Counted from the stretch's first letter, positions 36,074 through 45,893 are shown. The stretch is 64,000 nt of DNA from Elizabethkingia occulta (GCF_002023715.1 NZ_MAHX01000013.1:124001-188000), one strand, 5' to 3'. Notes: generated by a model not told the origin, from the sequence alone. Numbers and translations are program-made.

Positions 36074-37060
36074 TTATATGGCAAGGATTTCGGCGATCTT
36101 CATTAAATCGCCATTCATTTCATTATGTTTTCTGATGGCTTCCTCTATAGGAGTATAAACCAATTCGTTGGCTCTTATACCAGCCATAACATTGGTGTAT
36201 CCCTGCATAAGTCCTACTACAGCACCATATCCCAGACGACTAGCAAGAACTCTGTCTGCACAACTTGGGGAACCTCCTCTTTGGATATGTCCTAGAGTTG
36301 ATACTCTTATGTCGAATTCCGGAAATTCATCTTTTGTTTTTTGGGCAAGGTCATATATGTTACCCAGTTTTTCTCCTTCAGCAACAACTACAATGCTTGA
36401 AGACTTCCCGGTACCTTCAGCTTTTCTGAAGTTTTCAAACAGATCTTCAATTTTGTCTTCTCTTTCAGGAATCAGAATATCTATAGCTCCGGTAGCAATA
36501 CCACTGTTTAGCGCTATAAAACCGGCATCACGTCCCATTACTTCTACAAAGAATACTCTGTTGTGAGAAGTTGCGGTATCTCTTATCTTATCTATAGCCT
36601 CCATTGCAGTGTTTAGCGCAGTGTCATATCCTATAGTATTGTCGGTACCAAAGATATCATTGTCAATAGTTCCAGGTACACCGATTACTTTTATACCAAA
36701 TTCTTCACAGAAGATTTTCGCTCCGGTAAAAGTACCGTCTCCACCGATACAGACTAATCCGTCTATACCAGCTTTCTGACATTGTTCAAAAGCTTTTTGT
36801 CTTCCTTCTTTAGTTTTAAATTCCAGAGAACGGGCAGATTTTAAAATAGTACCGCCCTGGTTGATGATATTTTTTACGGAACGGGCTCCCATCTTGGTAA
36901 GGTTACCTTCCATTAAACCTGAATAGCCTTCACGGATTCCGAAACATTCTAAATGATAATAATTAGCAGTTCTGACTACAGCACGAATAGCTGCGTTCAT
37001 TCCCGGAGAATCCCCTCCGGAAGTCAATACTCCGATTTTTTTAACCTGTGATTCAGTCAT
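36074..37060 (-). CDS. pfkA: ATP-dependent 6-phosphofructokinase
   Basis: PfkA phosphorylates fructose 6-phosphate with ATP. The 328-residue length is standard. Motifs are GVLTSGGDSPGMNAAIRAVV, CIGGDGTFTGA, PGTIDNDIFGTDNTIGYDTA with the catalytic Asp, VEVMGRDAGFIAL, and LGHIQRGGSPSCADRVLA. The Gly in GGDGT is typical of ATP rather than PPi-dependent enzymes. It is first in the pfkA-gap unit. A -7 box candidate lies 108 nt upstream. Confidence 0.97.
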   Translation of the reverse strand: MTESQVKKIGVLTSGGDSPGMNAAIRAVVRTANYYHLECFGIREGYSGLMEGNLTKMGARSVKNIINQGGTILKSARSLEFKTKEGRQKAFEQCQKAGIDGLVCIGGDGTFTGAKIFCEEFGIKVIGVPGTIDNDIFGTDNTIGYDTALNTAMEAIDKIRDTATSHNRVFFVEVMGRDAGFIALNSGIATGAIDILIPEREDKIEDLFENFRKAEGTGKSSSIVVVAEGEKLGNIYDLAQKTKDEFPEFDIRVSTLGHIQRGGSPSCADRVLASRLGYGAVVGLMQGYTNVMAGIRANELVYTPIEEAIRKHNEMNGDLMKIAEILAI

Positions 37061-37168
37061 AAAAAAATATATAATGCGAATTTACGGATAAAAAAGGAAT
37101 TTTTTTACACATTCCTTTGTCTATTTTGATGATTGTTTCGGTAAATATAGTGAAACTTAATTTATATA

Positions 37169-37176
37169 CAAAAATA
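37169..37176 (-). promoter_or_regulatory. Candidate -7 box for pfkA-gap
   Basis: On the minus strand this is TATTTTTG, a TAnnTTTG match 108 nt before the pfkA ATG. It lies in an A/T-rich region, so chance occurrence is possible. Confidence 0.3.
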
Positions 37177-37317
37177 TAAAAGTTTGGGTTTTGTATTGTC
37201 TATATGGCATTTTTGGGGATTTATTTTTTGCTAAAATGCATAAAATTGGTAAAAAACAAGAATATATGAAAATTGTAATATTGTTTTTTAGTCCATTATT
37301 TCAGGGGTTTGAATTTT

Positions 37318-37333
37318 ACTAAAACGTTTTCGT
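37318..37333. promoter_or_regulatory. LacI-like palindrome upstream of susC
   Basis: ACTAAAACGTTTTCGT contains the perfect 10-bp palindrome AAAACGTTTT (37321-37330) with further pairing outside it. A central CG flanked by A and T runs is the shape of LacI-family operators. It lies about 90 nt before the susC ATG. Confidence 0.4.
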
Positions 37334-37423
37334 AAAAAGTTAACGTAATGTTAATATTGGGTTTCGAATTTATTTAGATTGCGTTTAAAATTAACAAACT
37401 AATTAACCTAAAATTAACGAATT

Positions 37424-40405
37424 ATGAGAATTCACCCAATGGTGCCTTCAAATTACCTGAAGGTTGCTATCGCCTTTTTTCTCTCTACTTCAGGAGTACA
37501 AATGGCCATGGCTCAGCAAACTCCTAATCGAAAAGTAAGTACTAAGGCTGATACTATTTCAAAGTCTAAAGACATTGACGAAGTAGTTGTAGTAGGGTAT
37601 GGAAAGCAGAAGAAATCTAATATGACGACTGCTGTTTCATCGATCTCCAAAGAAGTACTAGAGTCCAGACCTGTTCCTAATATTATGAACGCCATGCAGG
37701 GTGCTGCACCAGGAGTTGTGGTAACAAGAACCTCAGGTAGGCCCGGTGGACAAAATTTTAATATTGAGGTTCGTGGAGCTTCATCCATGAATGGTAGTAT
37801 TCCACCATTATATGTAGTGGATGGGATTACAGTTTCAGACCAGGTATTCAATACTATTAACCCTGATGATATTGAGAATATTTCCATACTAAAAGATGGA
37901 GCGGCAGCTTCTATTTATGGAGCCCGTGCAGGAGGTGGTGTTGTTATTGTTACCACAAAAACAGGGACAAAAGGAAAGGTTAGAGTTTCTTACGGTAGTA
38001 TTATTACCTCTATGAAACCTCTCAATATTCCGAAGAGAATGTCATTACTTGAAGAAGCCGAATATGCTAATATAGCTTACAATAATGCCGGACAGTCTGT
38101 TTATTATGATGATATTGATATGGGCTTTATTCGTAATGGCATCGAATGGGGAATAAATCCTAATAAAAATAAGGTTTCTTATCAAACTTACAATCAGCAT
38201 GATATCTACAAACAATTGTTTCACGATAATTATTATATGATGCAAAATAATCTGAGTGTTCAAGGGGGATCTGATAAGGTTAGTTATTTTGCTTCAATGG
38301 GCTATCTGCAACAGAATGGTTTGTTTAAGGTAGGCCCGGATGCTTATGATAAATGGAATACAAGGTTAAATCTTACTGCAAAGTTATCGGATAAGATTAC
38401 GATGGACGTCCGTATGGCTTATGCAAAAGAAAGTTTTGACAGATCATCCAGAACGGTAGAAAATGGGGGATCTCTTTCAACAGCATTTTCAGCACGTCAA
38501 AAGTTTCCAATTTTCAATCCTGATGGTAGCTTTTATGGAGCAGCAGGTAGTTCAGGTAACTTAACTTATATGTATCAGGCTGCTGCCGGATTTAATAAAA
38601 GAAGCAATGAAGATTTTAATAACTCCGTATCATTAACGGGTAAAGATATATTTGTTAAAGGCTTAACACTTAAAGCTGTATATGGAAGAGAGAACTATTA
38701 TAGAAAGGATAAAACTTTTAACAGAACGGTAAAAACTTATGACTGGACAATTAACGGGCCAATAGCTGCTGCCCCGGTTAATTCAACAAATTCATATAGT
38801 GTTTATAATGAGAGTTATATCCAACAGAATACGCAGTTTCAGATAGATTATGATTTTGCTATAGATAAGCATAAATTTCATGTAATGGGAGGCTTTCAAT
38901 GGGAAGATTATTATAAAAAGACAGAAAGTGCTTCAGCAACCAATCTAATTGTTAATGATAATCCTTCATTAAATTATGCATCGGATGCAAAATATAAATC
39001 AAATAGTGAAGGTCAAACCGGATGGGCTCAGCAGTCGTATTTTGGTCGTTTTACATATGAATATGATGGCAAATATTTACTTGAAGGTACAATCAGAAGA
39101 GATGAAAGTTCAAGATTGTCTCCAGGGTTCAGAGCCGATTGGTTCAAATCTGCCTCTGCAGGATGGAATATGCATAAAGAAGGATGGTTCAACAGTGCAT
39201 TACCTTTTTTCACTGTGTTCAAGCCAAGGATATCATATGGTGAGGTTGCAAACGCCAATTCAAGAGACTTAGTTGGAGATTTTGATTTCCTAAACGGTTT
39301 AAGTTTTGGTACGAATGTAGTGCTTGGAGATAATGGTGGTGATAGAAATACCTATGTTACCCAAGGAAGATTTTCTTCGAATAGATTGAAATGGGAAAGA
39401 GTTGTATCAAAAAATTTAGGTTTAGACTTTGCCTTATTTTCTAATAAACTAACTGGTAGCTTTGATATTTATAGAAAAGATAACCGTAATAACCTGGTAA
39501 GAATAACATTGCCTAGTGTATTTGGATATCAGGAGCCATATCAGAATCAGGGGATTCTAAAAACTACTGGATGGGAATTCTCATTAGGGTATAATGGAAG
39601 AATAGGAAAAGACTTCACTTTCAATGTGTCCGGAAATATTGCAGATTCTAAAAACAAAGTCGAATATAAAGATGGAAGTTCTTACTTTGTTTACTCAGGA
39701 CGGAATAATATCATAGAAGGATATGAAATGAATACAATCTGGGGTTATAAAACCAATGGATATATTCAAAATGCAGATCAGTTAAAGGGAGTTCCATATA
39801 ATGGAAGTAAAACGGGTATAGGTGACGTAAGATATATAGATATGAATGGTGATGGGCAATTAAACGGTGGACTGAATACCGTTGCTGATCACGGAGATTT
39901 AGTTTATCTAGGCAGTGATAACCCGCGTTATACTTTTGGATTTAACTTCAGTTCTAAATGGAAAAATGTAGATTTTAGTTTCCGTTTACAAGGAGTAGGG
40001 AAAAGAACATTCATGTATTCTACAGATCAGTTTCAACCACTTGCAGCTGCATGGGTACAGCCAATATCAATTCATTTAGATTACTGGACTCCGGACAATC
40101 CAAACGCAGCCTTCCCAAGGCCTTTTGTTGGGGGTGGACACAACTTCTTGCCATCTGATAAATGGGTTTTGAATGGAGCTTATGTAAGATTGAAAAATGT
40201 TCAGTTGGGTTACAGTTTATCACCTGAAGCGATGAAGAATCTTCCAATTTCAAGGCTAAGATTCTATGTGACAGCAGAAGATATTTTAACATTCTCCAAA
40301 CTAGGAGTATGGAAAGGTATTATCGATCCGGAACAGAAGAATCAGGCATATGCTGATTATCCACTTTCATCCAGTATCGCATTTGGGGTAAATATTGATT
40401 TTTAA
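37424..40405 (+). CDS. SusC/RagA-family TonB-linked outer-membrane transporter
   Basis: The 993-residue protein imports a nutrient, usually an oligosaccharide or peptide, across the outer membrane with its SusD partner. After a signal peptide (about residues 1-30, ending AMAQQ) comes the TonB box DEVVVVGYG and the plug (VVVTRTSGRPGGQNFNIEVR, PLYVVDGIT, ISILKDGAAASIYGARAGGG). The barrel follows and ends with a hydrophobic beta strand (SSIAFGVNIDF). Unlike most SusC proteins it lacks the N-terminal carboxypeptidase-like domain. The SusD gene begins 10 bases after its stop. A sulfatase and its maturase converge from downstream, suggesting a sulfated substrate (inference). Confidence 0.95.
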   Translation: MRIHPMVPSNYLKVAIAFFLSTSGVQMAMAQQTPNRKVSTKADTISKSKDIDEVVVVGYGKQKKSNMTTAVSSISKEVLESRPVPNIMNAMQGAAPGVVVTRTSGRPGGQNFNIEVRGASSMNGSIPPLYVVDGITVSDQVFNTINPDDIENISILKDGAAASIYGARAGGGVVIVTTKTGTKGKVRVSYGSIITSMKPLNIPKRMSLLEEAEYANIAYNNAGQSVYYDDIDMGFIRNGIEWGINPNKNKVSYQTYNQHDIYKQLFHDNYYMMQNNLSVQGGSDKVSYFASMGYLQQNGLFKVGPDAYDKWNTRLNLTAKLSDKITMDVRMAYAKESFDRSSRTVENGGSLSTAFSARQKFPIFNPDGSFYGAAGSSGNLTYMYQAAAGFNKRSNEDFNNSVSLTGKDIFVKGLTLKAVYGRENYYRKDKTFNRTVKTYDWTINGPIAAAPVNSTNSYSVYNESYIQQNTQFQIDYDFAIDKHKFHVMGGFQWEDYYKKTESASATNLIVNDNPSLNYASDAKYKSNSEGQTGWAQQSYFGRFTYEYDGKYLLEGTIRRDESSRLSPGFRADWFKSASAGWNMHKEGWFNSALPFFTVFKPRISYGEVANANSRDLVGDFDFLNGLSFGTNVVLGDNGGDRNTYVTQGRFSSNRLKWERVVSKNLGLDFALFSNKLTGSFDIYRKDNRNNLVRITLPSVFGYQEPYQNQGILKTTGWEFSLGYNGRIGKDFTFNVSGNIADSKNKVEYKDGSSYFVYSGRNNIIEGYEMNTIWGYKTNGYIQNADQLKGVPYNGSKTGIGDVRYIDMNGDGQLNGGLNTVADHGDLVYLGSDNPRYTFGFNFSSKWKNVDFSFRLQGVGKRTFMYSTDQFQPLAAAWVQPISIHLDYWTPDNPNAAFPRPFVGGGHNFLPSDKWVLNGAYVRLKNVQLGYSLSPEAMKNLPISRLRFYVTAEDILTFSKLGVWKGIIDPEQKNQAYADYPLSSSIAFGVNIDF

Positions 40406-40415
40406 AAGAGAAAAC

Positions 40416-42059
40416 ATGAACAAAGCAATTATAAAAATAGGAATTTTAGCAGGTGCATTATTCTTGACAGGCTGTAATATTGACAGAGCACCTGAAACAT
40501 CATTGACAGATGAAGCTTTTTGGAATACAGCTGATGATGTGAAATATGGAGCAAATAATCTATATAATTATTTACCAACTATTAATTCCGATAGTAATAT
40601 GGATCTATTGTCTGATGATCTTTATTCGGGAAGAAACTCTGTGAATGAGGGAAGCTGGAATGTATCTTATAATGATGGAACCTATAGTAGTAATTATACT
40701 TTAATACGTTATGCTAATACTGTAATTCAGAAATCAGACCAAGTCATTTCGAAAGGGGTAAGTGCTGCTGATGTTGGGAAATATCAAGGAGAAGCTTATT
40801 TTTTCAGAGCTATGGGCTATTTTGATCTCTTCAAAAGATTTGGTGGAGTACCTCTTATATTAAAAACATTATCTACAGATTCTCCTGAATTAAAGGCGCC
40901 ACGAGCATCCAGAGACGAAACGATTGATCAGATTTACAAGGATTTGGATTTGGCAATAAGTCTGCTTCCGTTACCTAGTAAATCCGGAGCCGCAAATTAT
41001 GGACGAATTACTAAAACCGCTGCATTGGCCTTTAAGTCGAGAGTAGCTTTGTTTGAGGGTACCAGATCTAAGTTTCATGGTTACGGCGATCCTGTAAAGC
41101 ACCTGACCCTTGCCAGAGATGCTGCGAAGGCAGTAATGGATTCAAATGAACATTCGCTATTTGGAAACTACTTTAATTTATTCCAGTATGAGGGAGAAGG
41201 ATTTGCCAATAAAGAAAATGTATTGGTAAGGATGTATGGACAAAATGCAGCCAATAGTATATCTACTCATGTTATTCAAAGGAATTATGAAGGAGGTTAT
41301 AATCCGACTTTAGCTTTGGCTAATTCTTATTTGGCAATTGATGGTGTTCCTACAGAAAAATCGAATGAATATACAACTGCTACTGTAAGTTGGGACTTGT
41401 ATAAGAACAGAGATCCAAGGATGAGTGCCACTTTCTTTAAAAAGGGTGATCCTTTTATCTCTTCGAAAAATTATGATTATCCGAGTCTTAATTTACAACA
41501 GACCGGATTTGGACTAAGAAAATATGCAAATGTTGCAGATTGGACAGCTCAAAGATCTTTTATAGATAAACCTATTATCAGATATGCTGAGGTATTACTT
41601 AATTATGCTGAATCGGTATATGAATTGAGTGGGTCTATTTCAGATGCGGATTTGGCAAAATCAATTGTTCTACTTAGAAAAAGAGCAGGTTTCCCGGATA
41701 ATGATAAGGCTGGAAACAGTATTGTCTTTACTAATAGTTTTGTCTCTTCACGCGGGCTGAATATGAGAGATGAAATTAGAAGAGAGCGTAGGGTAGAATT
41801 AGCATCTGAAGGATTCAGATATTGGGATTTGATCAGATGGAAGACCGCAGAAACAGAATTGCCAAAATCTACATTAGGTAGTTTTTATTATTCAGACTGG
41901 CCGGCAAAAGGTTCTGGAGTACAACTGACACCAGACGGTTATCTATTAATACAGGATGGGTCTACAAAAAAGTTTAATGTACAAAGAGATTATATTTTCC
42001 CATTCCCAACGTATGAAATAGCACTAAATCCAAACTTAAAACAAAACCCAGGTTGGTAA
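40416..42059 (+). CDS. SusD/RagB-family nutrient-binding outer-membrane lipoprotein
   Basis: From ATG 40416 the protein is 547 residues with a lipobox in ILAGALFLTGCNIDRAP. An upstream ATG at 40395 would overlap susC and place extra charged residues before the signal, so it is rejected. The TPR-like SusD fold shows EAYFFRAMGYFDLFKRFGGVPLIL, DEIRRERRVELASEGFRYWDL and a C-terminal KFNVQRDYIFPFPTYEIALN. It forms the lid of the SusC transporter on the cell surface. Ligand unknown. Confidence 0.95.
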   Translation: MNKAIIKIGILAGALFLTGCNIDRAPETSLTDEAFWNTADDVKYGANNLYNYLPTINSDSNMDLLSDDLYSGRNSVNEGSWNVSYNDGTYSSNYTLIRYANTVIQKSDQVISKGVSAADVGKYQGEAYFFRAMGYFDLFKRFGGVPLILKTLSTDSPELKAPRASRDETIDQIYKDLDLAISLLPLPSKSGAANYGRITKTAALAFKSRVALFEGTRSKFHGYGDPVKHLTLARDAAKAVMDSNEHSLFGNYFNLFQYEGEGFANKENVLVRMYGQNAANSISTHVIQRNYEGGYNPTLALANSYLAIDGVPTEKSNEYTTATVSWDLYKNRDPRMSATFFKKGDPFISSKNYDYPSLNLQQTGFGLRKYANVADWTAQRSFIDKPIIRYAEVLLNYAESVYELSGSISDADLAKSIVLLRKRAGFPDNDKAGNSIVFTNSFVSSRGLNMRDEIRRERRVELASEGFRYWDLIRWKTAETELPKSTLGSFYYSDWPAKGSGVQLTPDGYLLIQDGSTKKFNVQRDYIFPFPTYEIALNPNLKQNPGW

Positions 42060-42065
42060 CATAAC

Positions 42066-42094
42066 AAAACCGCTTCTTTTGAAGCGGTTTTTAT
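42066..42094. terminator. Bidirectional terminator between susD and the sulfatase gene
   Basis: AAAACCGCTTC (42066-42076) pairs perfectly with GAAGCGGTTTT (42081-42091) around TTTT, with T-run after. Confidence 0.9.
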
Positions 42095-42105
42095 TTTTGA
42101 TGTAT

Positions 42106-43623
42106 TTATTGATTTATAGGTTTCTTCATAACTTCATCTAAAAGGGCAGCAAGTTCTTTTACCTTTTCAGGATGATTTGCCGCAACATTTATTTTTTCTT
42201 CCTCGTCGGTTCGAAGGTCATAAAGCTGAGGCTGGGGATTGTTACCTAATTCAGTTTCCGTTTCTTTTAGATACGAACTTCTGTTATTAGGTTTAATATA
42301 CTTCCATGAATCTTTGATAATAGCAATTCCATATGCATCTTCTATCAGATACGGTCTGTTTTCTTTGCTTTTTCCTAATAACTGGTTTAGCATATTGAAA
42401 CTATCAAAAGCCTGTCCTTGTTTCAGGTTTTGTTTATTCAGAGATGCAAAAGATGCGAACAAATCAATCTGACTGATAAGTGTGTTGGTTTCTCCTTTTT
42501 TTATTTTTTTAGGATAATTTACAATGAAAGGAATTCGGGTTCCACCTTCGAATATACTATACTTACCACCTCTAAGGTTTCCTGCCGGGCGGTGGTTGCC
42601 TAAAAGTTGCTTTGCCTGATCATTGTATCCGTCATCTATTACAGGGCCGTTGTCACTACTAAAGACAATAATTGTATTATCTCTAATGCCTAATTTATCC
42701 AATGTTTTAATTACCTGACCTACACAATAATCTAATTCCAGAATGACGTCACCACGTGGCCCCATTCCACTTTTTCCAGCAAACTTTTTATTTGGAGTTC
42801 TGGGTACATGGATATTTGGAGTAGCATAGTACAAAAAGAAAGGTTCATCTTTGTGCTCGGTAATGAATTTGCTGGCCTTGTCGGCGAAATGCTCATTCAT
42901 ACTGTAATCATCCCATATTGCAGCTTTTCCTCCGGACATATAACCAATACGTCCGATTCCGTTTATAACCGAATTGTTGTGCCCGTTAGAAGAAGTCATC
43001 TCCAATAACTCCGGATGCTCTTTATAGGTTGGTATGTTGGCGTTAGGAATTGGACCTTTGTAATTAACCGTAATAGGATCGGCAGGGTCCAGATTCTCTA
43101 CCTGATGTCCATCTATATACACACATGGAACACGATCCTGAGTTGCAGCCATAATGTAAGAATAATTAAAGCCCAATTCTAAAGGACCCGGTTTTAATGT
43201 TCCGCTCCAGTTTGGTCCTTCTTTGCCACCTATTCCAAGATGCCATTTGCCAATAACGCCTGTAGCATATCCTGAATCTCTGAAAAGATCGGCTAATGTA
43301 TAAGTGTCCTCATTAATAATGAGAGAAGCATCACCATTTGCCACTCCGGTATCATTTCTGCGCCAGGAATATGTTCCTGTAAGAAGTGAATAACGTGATG
43401 GTGTGCAGGTAGCATTTGTAGCATAAGCATTGGTGAACTTTAGTCCATTATTTGCGAGAGCATCGATATTGGGGGTATTAATAGATTTTGCTCCATATGA
43501 GCGGAGATCTCCATAACCCAGGTCGTCCGTATAAATAATAAGGACATTTGGTTTTTTGCTTTTCTGGGCATTAATATTGGCTAGTGCCAATAAACCCAAA
43601 AGCAGAGTTAAGATTTTATTCAT
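42106..43623 (-). CDS. Exported sulfatase (Cys-type, formylglycine-dependent)
   Basis: The 505-residue protein has a signal peptide (about 1-19, LGLLALANINAQ) and a type I sulfatase fold. The metal-binding Asp pair is in IIYTDDLGYGDL, and the formylglycine motif is C-T-P-S-R at Cys73, which must be oxidised to formylglycine. Other core parts are GVIGKWHLG, NIHVPRTPNKKF and FSSDNGPVID. Its substrate is unknown; relatives act on aryl sulfates or sulfated sugars. A dedicated formylglycine-generating enzyme gene lies 18 bases upstream in the same unit. Confidence 0.94.
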   Translation of the reverse strand: MNKILTLLLGLLALANINAQKSKKPNVLIIYTDDLGYGDLRSYGAKSINTPNIDALANNGLKFTNAYATNATCTPSRYSLLTGTYSWRRNDTGVANGDASLIINEDTYTLADLFRDSGYATGVIGKWHLGIGGKEGPNWSGTLKPGPLELGFNYSYIMAATQDRVPCVYIDGHQVENLDPADPITVNYKGPIPNANIPTYKEHPELLEMTSSNGHNNSVINGIGRIGYMSGGKAAIWDDYSMNEHFADKASKFITEHKDEPFFLYYATPNIHVPRTPNKKFAGKSGMGPRGDVILELDYCVGQVIKTLDKLGIRDNTIIVFSSDNGPVIDDGYNDQAKQLLGNHRPAGNLRGGKYSIFEGGTRIPFIVNYPKKIKKGETNTLISQIDLFASFASLNKQNLKQGQAFDSFNMLNQLLGKSKENRPYLIEDAYGIAIIKDSWKYIKPNNRSSYLKETETELGNNPQPQLYDLRTDEEEKINVAANHPEKVKELAALLDEVMKKPINQ

Positions 43624-43641
43624 GGTTAATTAGTTTTATTT

Positions 43642-44793
43642 TTATTTGGTTTCAAGATCCTTTACCAATCTGAAACCTGTATGTACCATGCCTGTGTCTT
43701 CTGAATAAGGCATTCTTGCAGAAACCCGATAGCTGGCACAGTAAGAATCATTACACAGGAAGCTCCCGCCACGTACCACTCTTTTGTTAGCAAAAGGTTC
43801 GGATGGATAATAAGGTTTCGATGGTCCCGTAGGATTGTTGCTTATTTGATTTCCCTGCAAAGACTGATAGTAATTTTCACTAAACCAATCTGAGCATATT
43901 TCCCAAACATTCCCAGCCATATCATAAAGACCATAAGCATTTGGAGCATATGATCCAACCGGAGCAGTATAGTAATAACCGTCTTTTTCTGTGTTCTTTA
44001 TTGGGAATGTTCCCGTCCAGTAATTAGCTTTCTGAGAACCATTGCCTATGTGTTCATCGCCCCATGGATAAATTTTGTTATCTAAACCACCACGTGCAGC
44101 CCATTCCCATTCAGCTTCAGTAGGAAGGCGTTTTCCTGTCCACTTTGCATAGGCAACAGCATCAAAGTAGGAAACATGTACAACCGGATGATTTTCTTTA
44201 CCTTTTATATTACTTCCCGGACCAAGTGGATGCTGCCAGTCAGCTCCTTTTACCCAACGCCACCATTGTGAGTAATCTTCTAATCCGTTTACCGATTCAG
44301 GAGAAGCAAAAACCATAGATCCAGGCATTAGATCCTCATCTGAAGGTTTAGGAGTATCGGGCGGTAGCTCTTTTTTCAGTGCTTCCCAGTCAACAGGTTT
44401 TTCAGCAGTAGTAATATAACCTGTGGCAATTACAAATTTTTCGAATTCAGCATTGGTGACTTCATGTGTATCCATATAAAAGGACTTTACCGAAACTTTA
44501 TGCTGAGGTGATTCCCAGTTACGGGACCATTCATCACCATTGGACCCCATCATATAAGTGCCGGCAGGAATTAAAACCATTTTGTTTGTTACTTCTGCGG
44601 AGATTTTATCTTTTAATGAAATTGTTGTAGCAGGTGAGTTTGTCTTTTTTTGTGTGATAATTTGCCGGGCTTTACTACCGGAAACTTCGCAGCAGGAAAG
44701 CTTTGTAGTCTTTGTTTGTCCATTCGCAATGCCGGAGTATGTAACTCCTGTCAAGCTTATGCAGACACAGATTAGCTGTTGAATAGAAGTCAT
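43642..44793 (-). CDS. Exported formylglycine-generating enzyme (SUMF1/FGE family)
   Basis: The 383-residue protein has an N-terminal signal region (about 1-26) and an FGE-sulfatase domain from MVLIPAGTYMMGS onwards, with HEVTNAEFEKFV, HPVVHVSYFDAVAYAKWTGK and LPTEAEWEWAARGG. The C-terminal RGGSFLCNDSYCASYR has the two Cys (347 and 352) that correspond to the active-site pair of genuine FGE, so it is likely a real sulfatase maturase and not merely a SUMF1-like protein. The signal peptide implies that it acts in the periplasm. It is the first gene of the sulfatase unit. Confidence 0.9.
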   Translation of the reverse strand: MTSIQQLICVCISLTGVTYSGIANGQTKTTKLSCCEVSGSKARQIITQKKTNSPATTISLKDKISAEVTNKMVLIPAGTYMMGSNGDEWSRNWESPQHKVSVKSFYMDTHEVTNAEFEKFVIATGYITTAEKPVDWEALKKELPPDTPKPSDEDLMPGSMVFASPESVNGLEDYSQWWRWVKGADWQHPLGPGSNIKGKENHPVVHVSYFDAVAYAKWTGKRLPTEAEWEWAARGGLDNKIYPWGDEHIGNGSQKANYWTGTFPIKNTEKDGYYYTAPVGSYAPNAYGLYDMAGNVWEICSDWFSENYYQSLQGNQISNNPTGPSKPYYPSEPFANKRVVRGGSFLCNDSYCASYRVSARMPYSEDTGMVHTGFRLVKDLETK

Positions 44794-44803
44794 GGTTTTT
44801 TTT

Positions 44804-44811
44804 CAAAAATA
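44804..44811 (-). promoter_or_regulatory. Candidate -7 box for the FGE-sulfatase unit
   Basis: On the minus strand this is TATTTTTG, ending 10 nt before the FGE ATG at 44793. The spacing is short but would give a leader of a few nt. Confidence 0.35.
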
Positions 44812-44912
44812 GCAAATATTCTATTAAATCTTGTTTTCCTAGTTATCCACATTTTCCGGCTGTACATACTAAATTACTGTTAAAAATGTTATTTTAGTAA
44901 AGAAATTTAAGT

Positions 44913-45893
44913 ATGAAGAAAGGAATGCTCATCTTTTGGGGACTGTATCTTTTATTTTTTTGTATACCTTTTCCTATTATCATCTACATGGCAACTGATA
45001 CATCATCAGGTACTTATATGCCGGAAAGTTCATTGTTTTGGTCATGGTTCTGGTTAGGATTATCAGTTCTTATTTGGGGATATATCCTTTGGTTTTTCAT
45101 TGATCAGTCCTTAATACAGCCTGTAAAAGATAAGAAAGTGATACAGGATATCGCTAAAAACGGCATTGAAAGAAAGGCCATTATTACAAGTCAGGTTATA
45201 CTGAAAAATGAAACATTAAAAAATCAACAGTTATTGCAGCTAAATCTTCGATTTAATAATCTCAATAATTATCCTATTGAAGATAGTCATTTCTTTGTGG
45301 ATATTAAACCAGAAGAAAACAGATTCGCAAAAGGTAAAGAAATAGATATTCTGCTGAACAGAAATGTAGAGCATACACCTTATTTTATTCTGAAAGGACA
45401 ACAAACAAAATATAACAACAGTGGTATGCTGTATAGGTTACTAGGCTTTGTCTTATTACTGGCCTATGTTGCGGGATTGTATATTTATTTTTACGACCGG
45501 GATTCAAAAGGACACGAATGGCAATTTCTTACTTTTATGCATCCGATTATTTTTACCGGTTTTATGATTTTGCTTTTTGTTGCTGTCTATCAGTTTTTGC
45601 TCAAACCTTTGATGTTTGGAAAAAAATGGAAACAAAAATTATTGTATGCCGGAAAAATGGTTTCTGCAGAAATAAGAAATGTAAGACAAACAGGGCTTTT
45701 GGTAAACGATCAGCCGGAAGTAAGATTCGATGTGTCCTATGCAAATGAAAAAGGTATTGTTTATCAGGCTATTTATAAAAAGGTTGTACAGTTAATTGAT
45801 ATACCTGCCCTACGTAGGGAAGGCTATATTGATATTATGTATAGTGATGAAAAACCTGAAAAAATTGTAATTCCAAATATATTTAATCATTAG
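44913..45893 (+). CDS. Uncharacterised membrane protein with two similar halves
   Basis: The 326-residue protein has two pairs of membrane helices, one at the N-terminus (GLYLLFFCIPFPIIIYMA and WFWLGLSVLIWGYILWFFI) and one in the middle (GFVLLLAYVAGLYIYFY and PIIFTGFMILLFVAVYQFLL). Each pair is followed by a beta-rich soluble part with an RKAIITSQVILKN-like or KMVSAEIRNVRQTGLLV-like start, then a stretch such as VDISYANEKG in the second half. The pattern resembles DUF3592-type domains. Function unknown; the gene is divergent from the FGE unit. Confidence 0.7.
   Translation: MKKGMLIFWGLYLLFFCIPFPIIIYMATDTSSGTYMPESSLFWSWFWLGLSVLIWGYILWFFIDQSLIQPVKDKKVIQDIAKNGIERKAIITSQVILKNETLKNQQLLQLNLRFNNLNNYPIEDSHFFVDIKPEENRFAKGKEIDILLNRNVEHTPYFILKGQQTKYNNSGMLYRLLGFVLLLAYVAGLYIYFYDRDSKGHEWQFLTFMHPIIFTGFMILLFVAVYQFLLKPLMFGKKWKQKLLYAGKMVSAEIRNVRQTGLLVNDQPEVRFDVSYANEKGIVYQAIYKKVVQLIDIPALRREGYIDIMYSDEKPEKIVIPNIFNH

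Larger units (their letters stand above)
37061..37423. other. 363-bp intergenic region between divergent pfkA and susC
   Basis: No open frame or RNA gene is seen here. The region is very A/T-rich and holds the pfkA -7 candidate (37169-37176), the palindrome at 37318-37333, the repeat TTAAC-N5-GTTAA (37340-37354), and a weak SusC promoter candidate with TTG at 37357-37359 and TAGATTG at 37375-37381. Confidence 0.6.
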
